Shown one piece after another: positions 50,419 through 59,068 of a DNA stretch of 64,000 bases. Below the pieces are notes generated by a model, which saw only the letters and a program-made list of their open reading frames with translations, had not been told where the DNA came from and ran no database searches. The DNA comes from UBA3946 sp002385755. Its GTDB lineage: Bacteria > Bacillota_I > Bacilli_A > ML615J-28 > CAG-698. Position numbers and translations under genes: made by a program. Each line of letters begins with the position of its first letter. Within the stretch, counting starts at the first letter, position 1. The stretch lies in NCBI GenBank assembly GCA_050953085.1, contig JBMNLX010000007.1, positions 1 to 64,000 of the forward strand, written 5' to 3'.

Positions 50419-50796
50419 ATGGGGTTTCTGAAAAAAAGAAAAAAGCGAAATAAAATCGAGTTTAGTGAATATAATAAACATAAGGCAAAAGGTGGCAAGA
50501 ACGCGAGTTTGCTCACGGCCTTCGACCGTATGGAATACCAAATCGTTAACGACGACAGCAAGGAAACCCTTTTGAAAATATGCGACATCATTTTAAGCGG
50601 CCGCGCCGTTTTGGCCAATTTTGATCGGATCGACACCGACGCGGCCAACGAAATGCTCTCGTTTATATCCGGCGTCGTGTACGCAAAGGAAGGCGAGATT
50701 TATAAGTTGGACAAAAAACTGTTCCTGTTCGGCGGAAAGGAAGAATTCGAAGACGGGTCTTTATACCAATACGTAGAGGACACGAAAGATGTTTAA
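50419..50796 (+). CDS. sepF: Cell division protein SepF
   Basis: 125 residues: a basic linker (GFLKKRKKRNKIEFSEYNKH) leads to the SepF core KICDIILSGRAVLANFDRID, AANEMLSFISGVVYAKEG and YKLDKKLFLFGGK. SepF polymerises into rings and ties FtsZ to the membrane and to septum synthesis. The usual N-terminal amphipathic membrane helix is not obvious; the first residues are short and basic. Starts behind AAGGAG; the following YggT gene overlaps by eight bases. Confidence 0.92.
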   Translation: MGFLKKRKKRNKIEFSEYNKHKAKGGKNASLLTAFDRMEYQIVNDDSKETLLKICDIILSGRAVLANFDRIDTDAANEMLSFISGVVYAKEGEIYKLDKKLFLFGGKEEFEDGSLYQYVEDTKDV

Positions 50797-51037
50797 AACC
50801 GTTTTACTGGTTTTATATATTATCGCGCGGCTTTACCAGGTCGTTCTCGTTTTTACCATTATTCTCTCCTGGGCGCCGGGAAGCTCCGACTACGCCGTCT
50901 TTCGTTTTGTGCAAGCAGCAGGCGGTTGTTATTTGGATGTTTTTCGCGGGAAAATAGTTTTATTCGCGTTTGACTTCGGGACGATAATCGCCCTCGGGGT
51001 CTATGAGTTAATCATTAATTTTGCTTTCTTGTTATGA
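50789..51037 (+). CDS. YggT family membrane protein
   Basis: 82 residues with two to three membrane segments (VLLVLYIIARLYQVVLVFTI, IIALGVYELIINFAFLL) and the family ILSWAPG segment. YggT proteins sit in the division cluster of Gram-positive bacteria; function unsettled. Start overlaps sepF (GATGTTTAA), so they are coupled. TGA stop. Confidence 0.8.
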   Translation: MFKTVLLVLYIIARLYQVVLVFTIILSWAPGSSDYAVFRFVQAAGGCYLDVFRGKIVLFAFDFGTIIALGVYELIINFAFLL

Positions 51038-51130
51038 ACCCTAAGTCAATCGGAGTTAATGCCCGGAACACATATCGCCGGCCCCGACTTCATCACCACG
51101 CAAAGAATAATATACGAATGAGGTAATATT

Positions 51131-51988
51131 ATGGCCATATACATTCACTTTTTTCGGAAGAGCAATTTGGAGAAACTGGACTTCGCCAAAGTTCTCGAGT
51201 TTTTTGAAAACTTGCCGAACTTTAAGATTTACTACACCGACGACGAAGTTCAAATTGATTATCGCGACGATGATTTTAAGTTTTCCTATCGTTACCTGAT
51301 TACGAAAAAGTCCCGGGTAAGCCAGATATACAAGCTGAGCCCGCAATTCCTGAACATCAATTTTCTTTTGGAACTGCCGGTATTGATTCCGTCGTTCCTG
51401 GTGAAGGAAATTCTCACGATCACGCAAAAAGTATGCAAGCTTTTTGACCTGCATATTTACAACAGCGCTTTTGAAGACGTTCAGCCTTTCAATCTCGCGG
51501 ATGTCGTCGTTTTGTTCGAGGAAAGCCGCCGGCAGATGATCGAGGAATACGGGATGCAGGACAAGCTTCCCTACGAGAAAGAAAAACTCGACGTGATTTG
51601 CCGGTACCAGCGCTCGATCGAAAGCCTGCGCGACTTTTACCATAACGAGGTCGAGGTCAATCTTGTCGAGTTGCTCGTCAATTCCGACGCGCAGGAATAT
51701 GGCGTGAGTTTCACCTGGAATGCCGGCAAACCTACCGTTTTCCCGCCGCATCTTGATTACGTTTATATTAAGGAAGAGCAGAACCTGCCTTTTCTCATGC
51801 GGCGCAATGATTTCTACGGGATTATGAATAAATATTTAATCGAGATCGTTAATTTCTTACCGGATATGTATATATTGAAGGCCAAACAGGCGAAATCCTC
51901 GCGCAAGGCGCTCGGCCGCCTGCGCAGGGTGGCGATCGCCGACGATAATTTCAAATCGGTCCGCCTGGCAAATTTGATAGACATCTAG
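51131..51988 (+). CDS. Conserved-looking protein of unknown function
   Basis: 285 residues, soluble, with no signal peptide. IYIHFFRKSNLEKLDFAKVL, FKIYYTDDEVQIDYRDDDFK and YKLSPQFLNINFLLELPVLI suggest an alpha/beta N-terminal domain; a helical middle contains EEYGMQDKLPYEKEKLDVIC; the C terminus is basic (KAKQAKSSRKALGRLRRVAI). I do not recognise it. ATG 51131 follows AATGAGG weakly. Between yggT and deoC without a terminator, it may share a role with division or be an independent housekeeping protein. Confidence 0.75.
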   Translation: MAIYIHFFRKSNLEKLDFAKVLEFFENLPNFKIYYTDDEVQIDYRDDDFKFSYRYLITKKSRVSQIYKLSPQFLNINFLLELPVLIPSFLVKEILTITQKVCKLFDLHIYNSAFEDVQPFNLADVVVLFEESRRQMIEEYGMQDKLPYEKEKLDVICRYQRSIESLRDFYHNEVEVNLVELLVNSDAQEYGVSFTWNAGKPTVFPPHLDYVYIKEEQNLPFLMRRNDFYGIMNKYLIEIVNFLPDMYILKAKQAKSSRKALGRLRRVAIADDNFKSVRLANLIDI

Positions 51989-51996
51989 GAGAAGCG

Positions 51997-52635
51997 ATGA
52001 ACAAATTAATCGATCATACTTTATTAAAAGCCACGGCCACGACCGCCGATATTGAAAAATTATGCGCGGAAGCGGCCGCTTACTCGTTTAAGAGCGTTTG
52101 CGTCAATCCCTGCTACGTCGCCTTAGCTAAAGAGCGGCTCGATGGCTCGGGCGTCTTAGTTTGCTCGGTCGTCGGATTTCCCCTCGGCGCCGACACCATT
52201 GAGGACAAGCGGGCCCAGACCCGCGCCGCGGTCGCGGCCGGCGCCGGCGAGATCGACATGGTAATCAATATCGGCAAGGCTCTGGAGCGCGATTATGATT
52301 ATCTCGAAGAAGAGATAAAAGCGGTTGTTGAGGCGGCCGAAGGGCGCGTCGTCAAGGTGATTATCGAGACATGCTATTTGACCGACGATATTAAACGGGA
52401 GCTCGCGCGCCTCGCGGCGAGAGCCGGTGCGGGATTTTTAAAGACATCGACCGGTTTCGGGACCGGCGGGGCGACGGAAGCGGATGTCCGCCTGTTGCGC
52501 GAAGAGCTGCCGGAAAGCGTCGGCGTGAAGGCGAGCGGCGGGATAAAGACTAAGGAAGACGCGCTTAGGATGATTTCCGCCGGGGCGAACCGGATCGGGA
52601 CGTCATCCGGCGTGAATTTGGTAAAAGAAGAATAA
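51997..52635 (+). CDS. deoC: Deoxyribose-phosphate aldolase
   Basis: 212 residues; cleaves 2-deoxyribose 5-phosphate to glyceraldehyde 3-phosphate and acetaldehyde. IDHTLLKATAT, VCVNPCYV, GEIDMVINIG, VKVIIETCYL and FLKTSTGF with the Schiff-base Lys (residue 149), then VKASGGIKT, are all in place. Begins after AGGAGAAGCG and is followed after 10 bases by deoD, forming a nucleoside salvage pair. Confidence 0.96.
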   Translation: MNKLIDHTLLKATATTADIEKLCAEAAAYSFKSVCVNPCYVALAKERLDGSGVLVCSVVGFPLGADTIEDKRAQTRAAVAAGAGEIDMVINIGKALERDYDYLEEEIKAVVEAAEGRVVKVIIETCYLTDDIKRELARLAARAGAGFLKTSTGFGTGGATEADVRLLREELPESVGVKASGGIKTKEDALRMISAGANRIGTSSGVNLVKEE

Positions 52636-52645
52636 GGAGGCAAAA

Positions 52646-53353
52646 ATGGCCACTCCCCATATCGAAGTCGATGATGTAAATTTAATCGCAAAAACCGTTT
52701 TGATGCCGGGCGACCCCTTGAGGGCGAAAGTAATCGCCGACGAGTATTTGACCGACGCCGCGTTGGTCAACCGCGTCCGGAACATGCTTGCCTATACCGG
52801 CTATTACAAAGGAAAAAAGGTCACGGTTATGGGCTCGGGGATGGGGATGCCGAGCATCGGCATATATTCCTACGAGCTTTACAGTTTTTATAACGTGGAA
52901 AACATAATCCGCGTCGGCTCCTGCGGCGCGTACGCCCCCGAGCTTAATCTCTACGACGTGATTATCGCGAAGGCGGCCTACAGCGAGTCAAGCTATGCCC
53001 TGACCGCTTTCGGTTATTCCGAGGAGATTCAGGAGGCGTCCCCGGAACTTACGGAAGCCTTGGGCGAAGCCGCGAAAGGCCTCGGATATCCGTTTGCGAG
53101 CGCCGTGATTCATTCGTCCGACGTTTTCTACCGGGCGGCGGGCGATTTCCGCGCCATTCGCGACCGTCACGGCTGCGTCGCCGTGGAAATGGAAAGTTTC
53201 GCCTTGTTCGCGAACGCCAGATACCTGAATAAGAACGCCGCCTGCATCTTGACCGTTTCCGACTCGCTCGTGACGAATCAGGAAACGTCGGCGGCGGAAC
53301 GGCAGAGTTCTTTCCGCCGGATGATGGAGATAGCGCTTGAAGCTGCCAAATAG
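52646..53353 (+). CDS. deoD: Purine-nucleoside phosphorylase, DeoD type
   Basis: 235 residues, hexameric NP-I family enzyme that splits purine (deoxy)nucleosides with phosphate. Motifs: VLMPGDPLRAKVIADEYL (phosphate site), MGSGMGMPSIGIYSYELY, RVGSCGAY, VEMESFALFANAR and TVSDSLVT with catalytic Asp. AAGGAGG precedes ATG. Feeds deoxyribose 1-phosphate towards DeoC; a phosphopentomutase gene is not in the window. Confidence 0.96.
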   Translation: MATPHIEVDDVNLIAKTVLMPGDPLRAKVIADEYLTDAALVNRVRNMLAYTGYYKGKKVTVMGSGMGMPSIGIYSYELYSFYNVENIIRVGSCGAYAPELNLYDVIIAKAAYSESSYALTAFGYSEEIQEASPELTEALGEAAKGLGYPFASAVIHSSDVFYRAAGDFRAIRDRHGCVAVEMESFALFANARYLNKNAACILTVSDSLVTNQETSAAERQSSFRRMMEIALEAAK

Positions 53354-53374
53354 TGGGATTTCCCACTTTTTTTT
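53352..53374 (+). terminator. Terminator of the deo pair
   Basis: AGTGGG (53352-53357) / CCCACT (53362-53367), loop ATTT, then eight T. The stem starts inside the deoD stop codon. Confidence 0.9.
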
Positions 53375-53423
53375 AAGAATAGAAAACCGACGGCGGTAAA
53401 TACTAGAAATCGGAGGAACTAAT

Positions 53424-54698
53424 ATGGAAGTTATCAGCACCGGCAGTAATAACGTGAAAACGACGTTTATCAGGACTTCTAAATTTAAAACCATTGACAT
53501 CGACGTCGCCTTTATCGGCTCTTTCTCCAAGGAAAACGCCACGAAAAGGTCGCTCCTCACCCGACTTCTGACCGCCTCAACAAAAAAATACCCGAGCAAG
53601 AAAGCCCTGGCAAACAAACTATACGATCTATATAACGCGACGCTCGCGATCTCCGCCTATCCCAGTTATAAAACCAGCGTTACCGTTTTTCATTTATCAA
53701 TCGTTAACCCAAAGTACGCCGGCGGCGACGCCGCCCTGCTTCCGGAAGCGCTCGCTTTTTTAAGGGAAGTGATATTTAACCCGAACGCGAAGGACGGAGC
53801 TTTTTCGGAAAAGGATTGGCGCGAACAAAAGCGGATTCTCCGGGATAACATCAAAAACATATATAACAACAAGAGCCGTTACGCCCTGAGAGAACTTTTA
53901 AGAAACATGTCGCGCGACGAGATCATTTCCGTGAGCTCGCTCGGCGCAATCGAGGATCTCGACCCGCTCACGGCGAGCGACGTTTACGCGACGTATCGCG
54001 AGATGCTGGAAAAAGAAAACGTCGTTATTTTCGTGACCGGTGATTTTGACGACAAGGAAATGCTCGGGCAATTAAAAATCCTCGGCGACTTTAAGGATAA
54101 TCCCAAACCGGAAGAAACGGTTTCGGAAGAAGAGCGCGCCGTCGAGAAGGTCAAGGAAGTCGTCGAGAAGCAAAATATCAACCAGGCGAAACTCTTGATG
54201 GGCTTTCGGACCGACGTTAACACGAAAAGCGATAAATTCCCGGCCGCGCTATTGTTTAACGCCATTTTCGGCGGGACCTTTACTTCCGGTTTGATGCAAG
54301 TCGTCCGCGAAGAGCACTCGCTTGCCTATTATATCGCCTCGCAGATCATAAACGACCTCAAGATTTTGATTGTTACCGCCGGGATTGATCAAAACCAATA
54401 CCAGCTGGCGAGCGATCTTGTCATTAAGCAACTGGAGTCGTATAAGGCAGGGAACATCTCAGACGACTTGATTGCGATCGGCAAGGAAAACATCGTTAAC
54501 GAGTTGCTGGAAATCGGGGACAGCCCGCGCAAGCTCAACGCTTTTCATCTGCGCAACTACCTTCACGGCATGGACATCTCGATTCCGGAAATGGTTGAGA
54601 AAATCAAAAACATTGCGAAGGAAGATTTGGTGACGGTGGCGCGGGGAATCGCGCTTGACACGGTATTTTTATTGGCAGGTGAGGATTACGATGGTTAA
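53424..54698 (+). CDS. ymfF: M16 peptidase-like protein YmfF/YfmF (inactive partner)
   Basis: 424 residues of the pitrilysin family but without the zinc motif HxxEH: the corresponding region reads SLLTRLLTASTKKYPSKKAL. FNAIFGGTFTSGLMQVVREEHSLAYY is the second-domain motif. In Bacillus subtilis ymfF and ymfH are needed for the 5-aminopentanol modification of elongation factor P. AATCGGAGG precedes ATG. Its end overlaps the active partner by eight bases, suggesting a heterodimer. Confidence 0.9.
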   Translation: MEVISTGSNNVKTTFIRTSKFKTIDIDVAFIGSFSKENATKRSLLTRLLTASTKKYPSKKALANKLYDLYNATLAISAYPSYKTSVTVFHLSIVNPKYAGGDAALLPEALAFLREVIFNPNAKDGAFSEKDWREQKRILRDNIKNIYNNKSRYALRELLRNMSRDEIISVSSLGAIEDLDPLTASDVYATYREMLEKENVVIFVTGDFDDKEMLGQLKILGDFKDNPKPEETVSEEERAVEKVKEVVEKQNINQAKLLMGFRTDVNTKSDKFPAALLFNAIFGGTFTSGLMQVVREEHSLAYYIASQIINDLKILIVTAGIDQNQYQLASDLVIKQLESYKAGNISDDLIAIGKENIVNELLEIGDSPRKLNAFHLRNYLHGMDISIPEMVEKIKNIAKEDLVTVARGIALDTVFLLAGEDYDG

Positions 54699-56022
54699 GA
54701 CATACGAGCAATTAAACGAGAAAGTATACAGCGAGATTCTCCCCAACGGCCTCAGGGTTATCGTCATTCCCAAGCCGGGTTTTAATAAAACATTTGTTTG
54801 CTTCGCCGCAAAATACGGCGCGCTCGTCAACCGTTTCGTCCCCCGCGACGGGAGCGACTACGTCGAGATGCCGCTCGGGATCGCTCACTTTCTCGAGCAT
54901 AAAATGTTCGATTTGCCGTCGGGCGACGACGCGAGCACGCTTTTCGCCCGCTACGGTCTCGATTCGAACGCGATGACCAATTACACGATGACGGCCTATC
55001 TTTTTTCCGGCGCCGCCAATATTACCGACGGGATAAACCTATTGCTTGATTTCGTCCAGGATCCCTATTTTACCGACGAATCGGTCAAGAAAGAACAGGG
55101 GATTATCGTCCAGGAACTAAAAATGTATCTTGACGACCCCAACGACGCCTTGCATTTGGGACTGATGCAAAACCTTTTTCATCAGTACCCGTTAAGATAT
55201 GACGTCGGCGGCACCGTCGACTCCATCATGGAAATAACGAAAGAGCATTTATATAAATGCTACCGGACGTTCTATCATCCCGCGAACATGGATTTGATTG
55301 TCGTCGGCGATCCCGACAATATCTTCGCCAATCAGAACAATAGCGTCGAGTCGGTTTTCAATCACGTCCGTAAAAACCAAGAGGGGAAAAAATTTCCGCC
55401 GGCGATAGATATCAAAAAAAGTTTTTACGTCGAGAACGAAAAAGCCTACCGCGGCTCCGGCTTAAGCAAAATGGACATCATGATGCCGAAAGTCGCGGTC
55501 GGGCTTAAGCTTCCTTATGAAAAATACGGCGAAAACGAGGCGCTCGCGACGGAATTGAAACTGAAAATCTTGATTGAGGCCGTGTTGGGCCCGACGAGCG
55601 ACGCCTTCCAGGAGATGCTTGACCTGGAACTGATTAACGGCAATCTCTATTACGAGGTTTATATCGACGGTTTTTGCGGGTTTATAAAAATCCAGGCCAA
55701 CAGCCATAAGCCGCGCCAGTTTATCGTCTATATCAAGGAAAAACTGCTCGCGCTTAATAAAATTACGATCGACGCGGGGCTTTTCGAGCGCTTTAAAAAG
55801 TCGGTTCTCGGCAGCTTCATAAAATCGCTAAACAATCTCGATTATCTTGGCTTCAGTTATCTTGAGTATTTATATAAACAGTCCGACATTTTCGCGGGCA
55901 TTGAAGCGTTTGCCGGGTTGAAACGGGAGGAGTTAATCCCGATGGCCAAATATTTTGTTCCCGAGGCGCTTTCTGACTATGTAATTCTCCCCAAAAAATT
56001 CTCGACCAATTATTCATTATAA
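54691..56022 (+). CDS. ymfH: M16 zinc peptidase YmfH/YfmH
   Basis: 443 residues with the inverted zinc motif H66-x-x-E69-H70 in GIAHFLEHKMF and the downstream glutamate in EQGIIVQELKMYLDDP. GLDSNAMTNYTMTAYLFSGA is typical of the family. I choose ATG 54691, which lies in GATGGTTAA at the end of ymfF, over the upstream TTG. Forms the active half of the YmfF/YmfH pair associated with EF-P modification. Two hairpins follow. Confidence 0.93.
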   Translation: MVKTYEQLNEKVYSEILPNGLRVIVIPKPGFNKTFVCFAAKYGALVNRFVPRDGSDYVEMPLGIAHFLEHKMFDLPSGDDASTLFARYGLDSNAMTNYTMTAYLFSGAANITDGINLLLDFVQDPYFTDESVKKEQGIIVQELKMYLDDPNDALHLGLMQNLFHQYPLRYDVGGTVDSIMEITKEHLYKCYRTFYHPANMDLIVVGDPDNIFANQNNSVESVFNHVRKNQEGKKFPPAIDIKKSFYVENEKAYRGSGLSKMDIMMPKVAVGLKLPYEKYGENEALATELKLKILIEAVLGPTSDAFQEMLDLELINGNLYYEVYIDGFCGFIKIQANSHKPRQFIVYIKEKLLALNKITIDAGLFERFKKSVLGSFIKSLNNLDYLGFSYLEYLYKQSDIFAGIEAFAGLKREELIPMAKYFVPEALSDYVILPKKFSTNYSL

Positions 56023-56037
56023 TAAAAAAACAAAAGC

Positions 56038-56066
56038 TAAAAAAAGGCGCGCGGCGCCTTTTTTTA
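56038..56066 (+). terminator. Terminator of ymfFH
   Basis: AAAAAAAGGCGC-GCG-GCGCCTTTTTTT, a perfect hairpin with a long T run. Confidence 0.93.
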
Positions 56067-56071
56067 TTGGA

Positions 56072-56098
56072 AACGGGCCCTTGAAATCGGGGCCCGTT
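56072..56098 (+). other. GC-rich hairpin of unknown use
   Basis: AACGGGCCC (56072-56080) / GGGCCCGTT (56090-56098) without a T run, directly behind the ymfFH terminator. Confidence 0.6.
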
Positions 56099-56660
56099 AT
56101 ATCAGAAAGGTAAAGACAAATCATCCGCGCGCTTTTGTGGGTTTAAGGCGCGCGGCCGATTAAGGAATGAAGAAGCGGCGGCGGGACGTAAGCGGCCAGA
56201 CCGGCGCGGTTTATGGGACAAGGATAATTACCGGGATAAATCGGGCGATTGAGCGGGCGCCGAGCGACGCCGGAAAGCGGAAACCGGTCGCCGCCCGTCC
56301 CGACATTGAAAGGTTGTTTATGGAAGGAATAACAATCGCCAAAGAGATTGTCAGCCGGATATGAAATGTCAACGCGCCGGCAAATACTTCCGCGCGCCCG
56401 CCTCTCCCTCTTCATAAAATATACGAACGCGCGGGTTATTATTATTGGATAAAAATTGCGAAATATTTTTCCCGAAATAAATACATTTTTAAAATTATCG
56501 CGCGTTCCCGTCAAAAACTGGCGGATTACCGGATTAAATTCCGATGTTTTTTCCTGCTTGCGGTAAGAAAATTCCCTTGAAAAAAGTGATTTCTTGTCGG
56601 ATTTCGCAGTTTTGCCTCGCGGCTGGGTTTTGGTATAATAGACCCGCCGGCAATTATCGG
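56099..56660. other. Spacer with one doubtful small frame
   Basis: Between ymfH and ssb there is no convincing gene. A 65-codon frame at 56167-56364 (begins MKKRRRDVSGQTGAVYGTR, contains PDIERLFMEGITIAKEI; GGA four bases before ATG) has plausible amino-acid use but no recognised family, promoter or terminator; I leave it as a candidate. The second half (56380-56520) is AT-rich. Confidence 0.4.
56612..56639 (+). promoter_or_regulatory. Promoter of ssb
   Basis: TTGCCT (56612-56617), 16-base spacer, TATAAT (56634-56639) with extended TGG. Confidence 0.7.
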
Positions 56661-56673
56661 AAAGGAGGATTTG

Positions 56674-56700
56674 TTGATCAACAATACGCGCGGATGCTGA
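56674..56700 (+). CDS. Possible 8-codon leader frame coupled to ssb
   Basis: TTG 56674 lies five bases after AAAGGAGG (56661-56668), the only good ribosome site here, and encodes MINNTRGC before TGA. The stop TGA (56698-56700) overlaps the ssb start as ATGCTGA. The ATG of ssb itself has no ribosome site at a usable distance, so translation may reach it by coupling. Confidence 0.4.
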   Translation: MINNTRGC

Positions 56701-57020
56701 ACAGCGTTATTTTGGTTGGCAGGACCGTTGAGGATTTGAAGTTGGTGACCACCGATTCCGGTCTTAAGACCACGCGGATGGTCTTGGCTTGTCAGCGCGG
56801 CTTCAAAAACCAGGAAACGGGCGAGTACGATACGGATTTCATTCCCGTTCAATTATGGCAAGTGGCGGCGGAGATGGTTTGCGAGCATTGTCGTAAGGGT
56901 TCGACGCTGGCGGTTAAAGCCCGCCTTGTTACCAGGACGATCGAGCACGAGGGGTTGAAGATAAAGACCGTCGAAGTCGTCGGCGAGAGAGTGATCTTTA
57001 TTAATTTAAAAAGAGATTAA
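56694..57020 (+). CDS. ssb: Short single-stranded DNA-binding protein
   Basis: 108 residues forming one OB fold: MLNSVILVGRTVEDLKLVTT, NQETGEYDTDFIPVQLW, HCRKGSTLAVKARLVTR. It ends right after the fold (VIFINLKRD) and lacks the acidic DDDxPF tail that recruits repair and replication partners, so it is more like the short SsbB/YwpH class than the main SSB. The family starts at MLNSVILVGR, supporting ATG 56694 although the only strong ribosome site serves TTG 56674 in another frame. Terminators follow. Confidence 0.88.
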   Translation: MLNSVILVGRTVEDLKLVTTDSGLKTTRMVLACQRGFKNQETGEYDTDFIPVQLWQVAAEMVCEHCRKGSTLAVKARLVTRTIEHEGLKIKTVEVVGERVIFINLKRD

Positions 57021-57044
57021 CGCAAAATAATCAAGGCACGCCAA

Positions 57045-57081
57045 CAAAAAAGATTTGTATCCGCAATGCAAATCTTTTTTG
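57045..57081 (+). terminator. Terminator of ssb
   Basis: CAAAAAAGATTTG (57045-57057) / CAAATCTTTTTTG (57069-57081), a perfect 13-bp stem whose 3' arm carries six T. Confidence 0.8.
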
Positions 57082-57107
57082 TTTTGTGTTTAATGGGTCT
57101 TAAAAAT

Positions 57108-57147
57108 AAAAAAGGCGTTTCTCGGGAAGTGAAACGCCTTTTTTTAT
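57108..57147. terminator. Terminator serving both strands
   Basis: AAAAAAGGCGTTTC / GAAACGCCTTTTTTT (arms 57108-57121 and 57131-57145). Symmetric A and T runs allow it to end both the ssb side and the minus-strand beta-helix gene. Confidence 0.9.
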
Positions 57148-57179
57148 TAGTCTCAATGGCTTAAGTCTTACTCGCCATT

Positions 57180-58529
57180 TTATTCGGCTTCTTCGTCAAG
57201 AGCTTCGATTGCCGCCAAAAGCTCGGCGAGAGTTTCATAAACGGTGGTGTTGCTTTCCTCTTCGCGATGATAATCGAACTGCTCGGGTTCGATATCGACT
57301 TTCGTCTCGGCGTCGGACCCGTAGAAGTTGTGATTGATCAACGCGTTTCCGGTATTGGTCGCCTCGGTGTCGTCAGGAGCGAGCAAGTTCGCGAAGTAGA
57401 ACTCAACCCCGTCGCCGTCGATGAACGCGTTATACTCGATTACCGCGAGCCAAGTTAAGCCTTTTGTTGACCAATTCGCGTAATTGGTTACGTTATCGCG
57501 CAGGCTGATATAGTTCGCGCAGTCTTCAAAATGATTGAATTTAATGTTGAAGTACGCGCTCCAAGTTTCCCCGTATCCGCGGGTCGCGATCGCGCCGATG
57601 CGAACTCTTTCCGTCGATTCCGTCGCGGCGGCGCCGCCGACGTTCTTGAATGTGTTGTTATAAATATTCGCAACGAGATCGCTCGCATACGGGCTTCCTA
57701 CGTAACTCCGGAGGTAGATGCCGTTGTAAGCTATGTTTTCAAAGACGTTGTCTTCAAAAGTGAAATCGCCGTAGTTCGCGCCATATTCCAAGCGGATCGC
57801 GTCGCGATCGCCGCCCGAGAAGACGTTGCCTTTGAAAGTGACGTTGTGAACGCAGACCATGAAAACATGGGTGTCGCTTACGTTTGAGAACTTGTTGTTT
57901 ATGAATTGGTAATTATGAAGCCAGGTGTATGCCGGGTAAAGGCTGACGAACCCGGGAGCCGCCGCGTCGGCGGATGAGCTGCCGGTGGTTACATGACCGG
58001 ATTCGTTCCACGCGATCGTAGCTTCCGCGGTGTCATAAACATAGTTGTTCTCAAAACGGAAGTTTGAGAAACCGGCGGAAACTTCGGGGCCGTAGCTCTT
58101 CACGCGCGCCGCGCCGGTGAAGGAGAAGCCTTTAATCTTGATGTTGCTCGCGTTTACGGTCCAAACGCCGGTAATCGTCGCGGCCGTATCGGAATCGGCC
58201 TTAAAGGGTTCGTCGTCAACGGCCGGGTTAAGGTTGTAGTTCGCTGCCAAAAGGGTCAAAGGCTTGTCAATAATAATGTCCTCGCCATAAGCGCCGGGCA
58301 TGACTATAATCGTCGCGCCTTCGGGAGCGGTTTCTACGGCCGCGTCAATCGAGGCAAAAGCCTTTTCGCCGTAAGCAAACTCCAGGCCGTAAAACGTTAC
58401 GATTTCCCCATTCTCGAAATCTACCCAGTCATTGTCGACGAGATAGAGCGAGGCGAGGAAATCTTCGAGGTCCTCGACGCTGGTGAAATACGGTTCATAG
58501 GTAACAAGCTCGGGGGTGATGTGAATATA
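57180..58529 (-). pseudogene. Right-handed beta-helix surface protein, 5' end missing
   Basis: The open frame extends upstream of its first ATG (58301) to 58529: ELVTYEPYFTSVEDLEDFLA, FYGLEFAYGEKAFASIDAAV and APEGATIIVMPGAYGEDIII form the normal entry of a pectin-lyase-like helix, so the ATG is internal. Beyond 58529 a TAA occurs and composition changes to AT-rich DNA with inverted repeats; no start codon, signal peptide or ribosome site is present. The helix coils (NYVYDTAEATIAWNESG, NVTFKGNVFSGGDRDAIRLE, NGIYLRS) run to a C-terminal helix ALAELLAAIEALDEE-like tail. I infer a cell-surface protein cut by a rearrangement, or a silent cassette awaiting recombination. Confidence 0.75.
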
Positions 58530-58552
58530 TTATGATAATTTCATATAGAGTT

Positions 58553-58746
58553 ATATAATGATAATTTCACTAAATACAAAGGTTAATTGTATTAGCGTAG
58601 GCAACCCTTAATTTTGTAATTTAAGCCCTTCACCTATAAAAGCTATCTGGCCAGAAAAAGAAGGCGTTACAAGTCCAGGGCGGAAACCCTTGCTTAACAA
58701 GTACTGGACAAATAATCAGGTATTTTTTGTGAAATTTTCATTATAT
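58553..58746. mobile_element. Small inverted-repeat element (MITE-like or invertible)
   Basis: ATATAATGATAATTTCAC (58553-58570) and GTGAAATTTTCATTATAT (58729-58746) are inverted copies, 17 of 18 matching, around 158 bases with no gene. ATGATAATTTCA also recurs at 58532-58543. The interior contains GTCCAG/CTGGAC enclosing GGGCGGAAACCC and CTTGCTTAACAAG, so it can fold strongly. It adjoins the broken 5' end of the beta-helix gene. No transposase or recombinase is near. Confidence 0.55.
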
Positions 58747-58873
58747 ATTGACATATTTTTTTGAATAACTAGCAATTAATTACAATTTGATAAAAAATCT
58801 CTCGCCAAGGGAATTACAAATGAAAAAGACTGCCGGAAACGATAAATTTGCGATTAAAAATTAAATAAAACAC

Positions 58874-58902
58874 TTGAAATATCGATTGATTTGTAGTATA
58901 AT
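58874..58902 (+). promoter_or_regulatory. Promoter of tRNA-Gly(GCC)
   Basis: TTGAAA (58874-58879), 17-base spacer, TATAAT (58897-58902). Confidence 0.85.
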
Positions 58903-58916
58903 ACATAATGCCGGAT

Positions 58917-58991
58917 GCAGGTATAGTATAACGGCTATTATGTAGCCTTGCCATGGCTAAGATGCGAGTTCGATTCTCGTTACCTGCTCCA
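58917..58991 (+). tRNA. trnG: tRNA-Gly (anticodon GCC)
   Basis: Acceptor GCAGGTA/TACCTGC, anticodon arm TAGCC-TTGCCAT-GGCTA with GCC at 58950-58952, T arm GCGAGTTCGATTCTCGT, discriminator T and encoded CCA. Confidence 0.95.
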
Positions 58992-59004
58992 TTTTGAAAT
59001 AAAC

Positions 59005-59028
59005 GTATGCGCAAAGCATACTTTTTTT
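59005..59028 (+). terminator. Terminator between the two tRNA-Gly genes
   Basis: GTATGC (59005-59010) / GCATAC (59016-59021), loop GCAAA, seven T. Confidence 0.85.
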
Positions 59029-59029
59029 A

Positions 59030-59058
59030 TTGCATTTTTAACCGATTTGTTATATAAT
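59030..59058 (+). promoter_or_regulatory. Promoter of tRNA-Gly(CCC)
   Basis: TTGCAT (59030-59035), 17-base spacer, TATAAT (59053-59058). Confidence 0.8.
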
Positions 59059-59068
59059 ATTTACGCGC

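Noticed and set aside
56167..56364. 65-codon gene between ymfH and ssb
   Set aside because: Plausible composition but no family, promoter or terminator; kept only as a remark in the spacer entry.
58571..58728. Integron attC site or known riboswitch inside the inverted-repeat element
   Set aside because: The GTCCAG/CTGGAC fold lacks the attC core GTTRRRY/RYYYAAC pairing and I recognise no riboswitch core.
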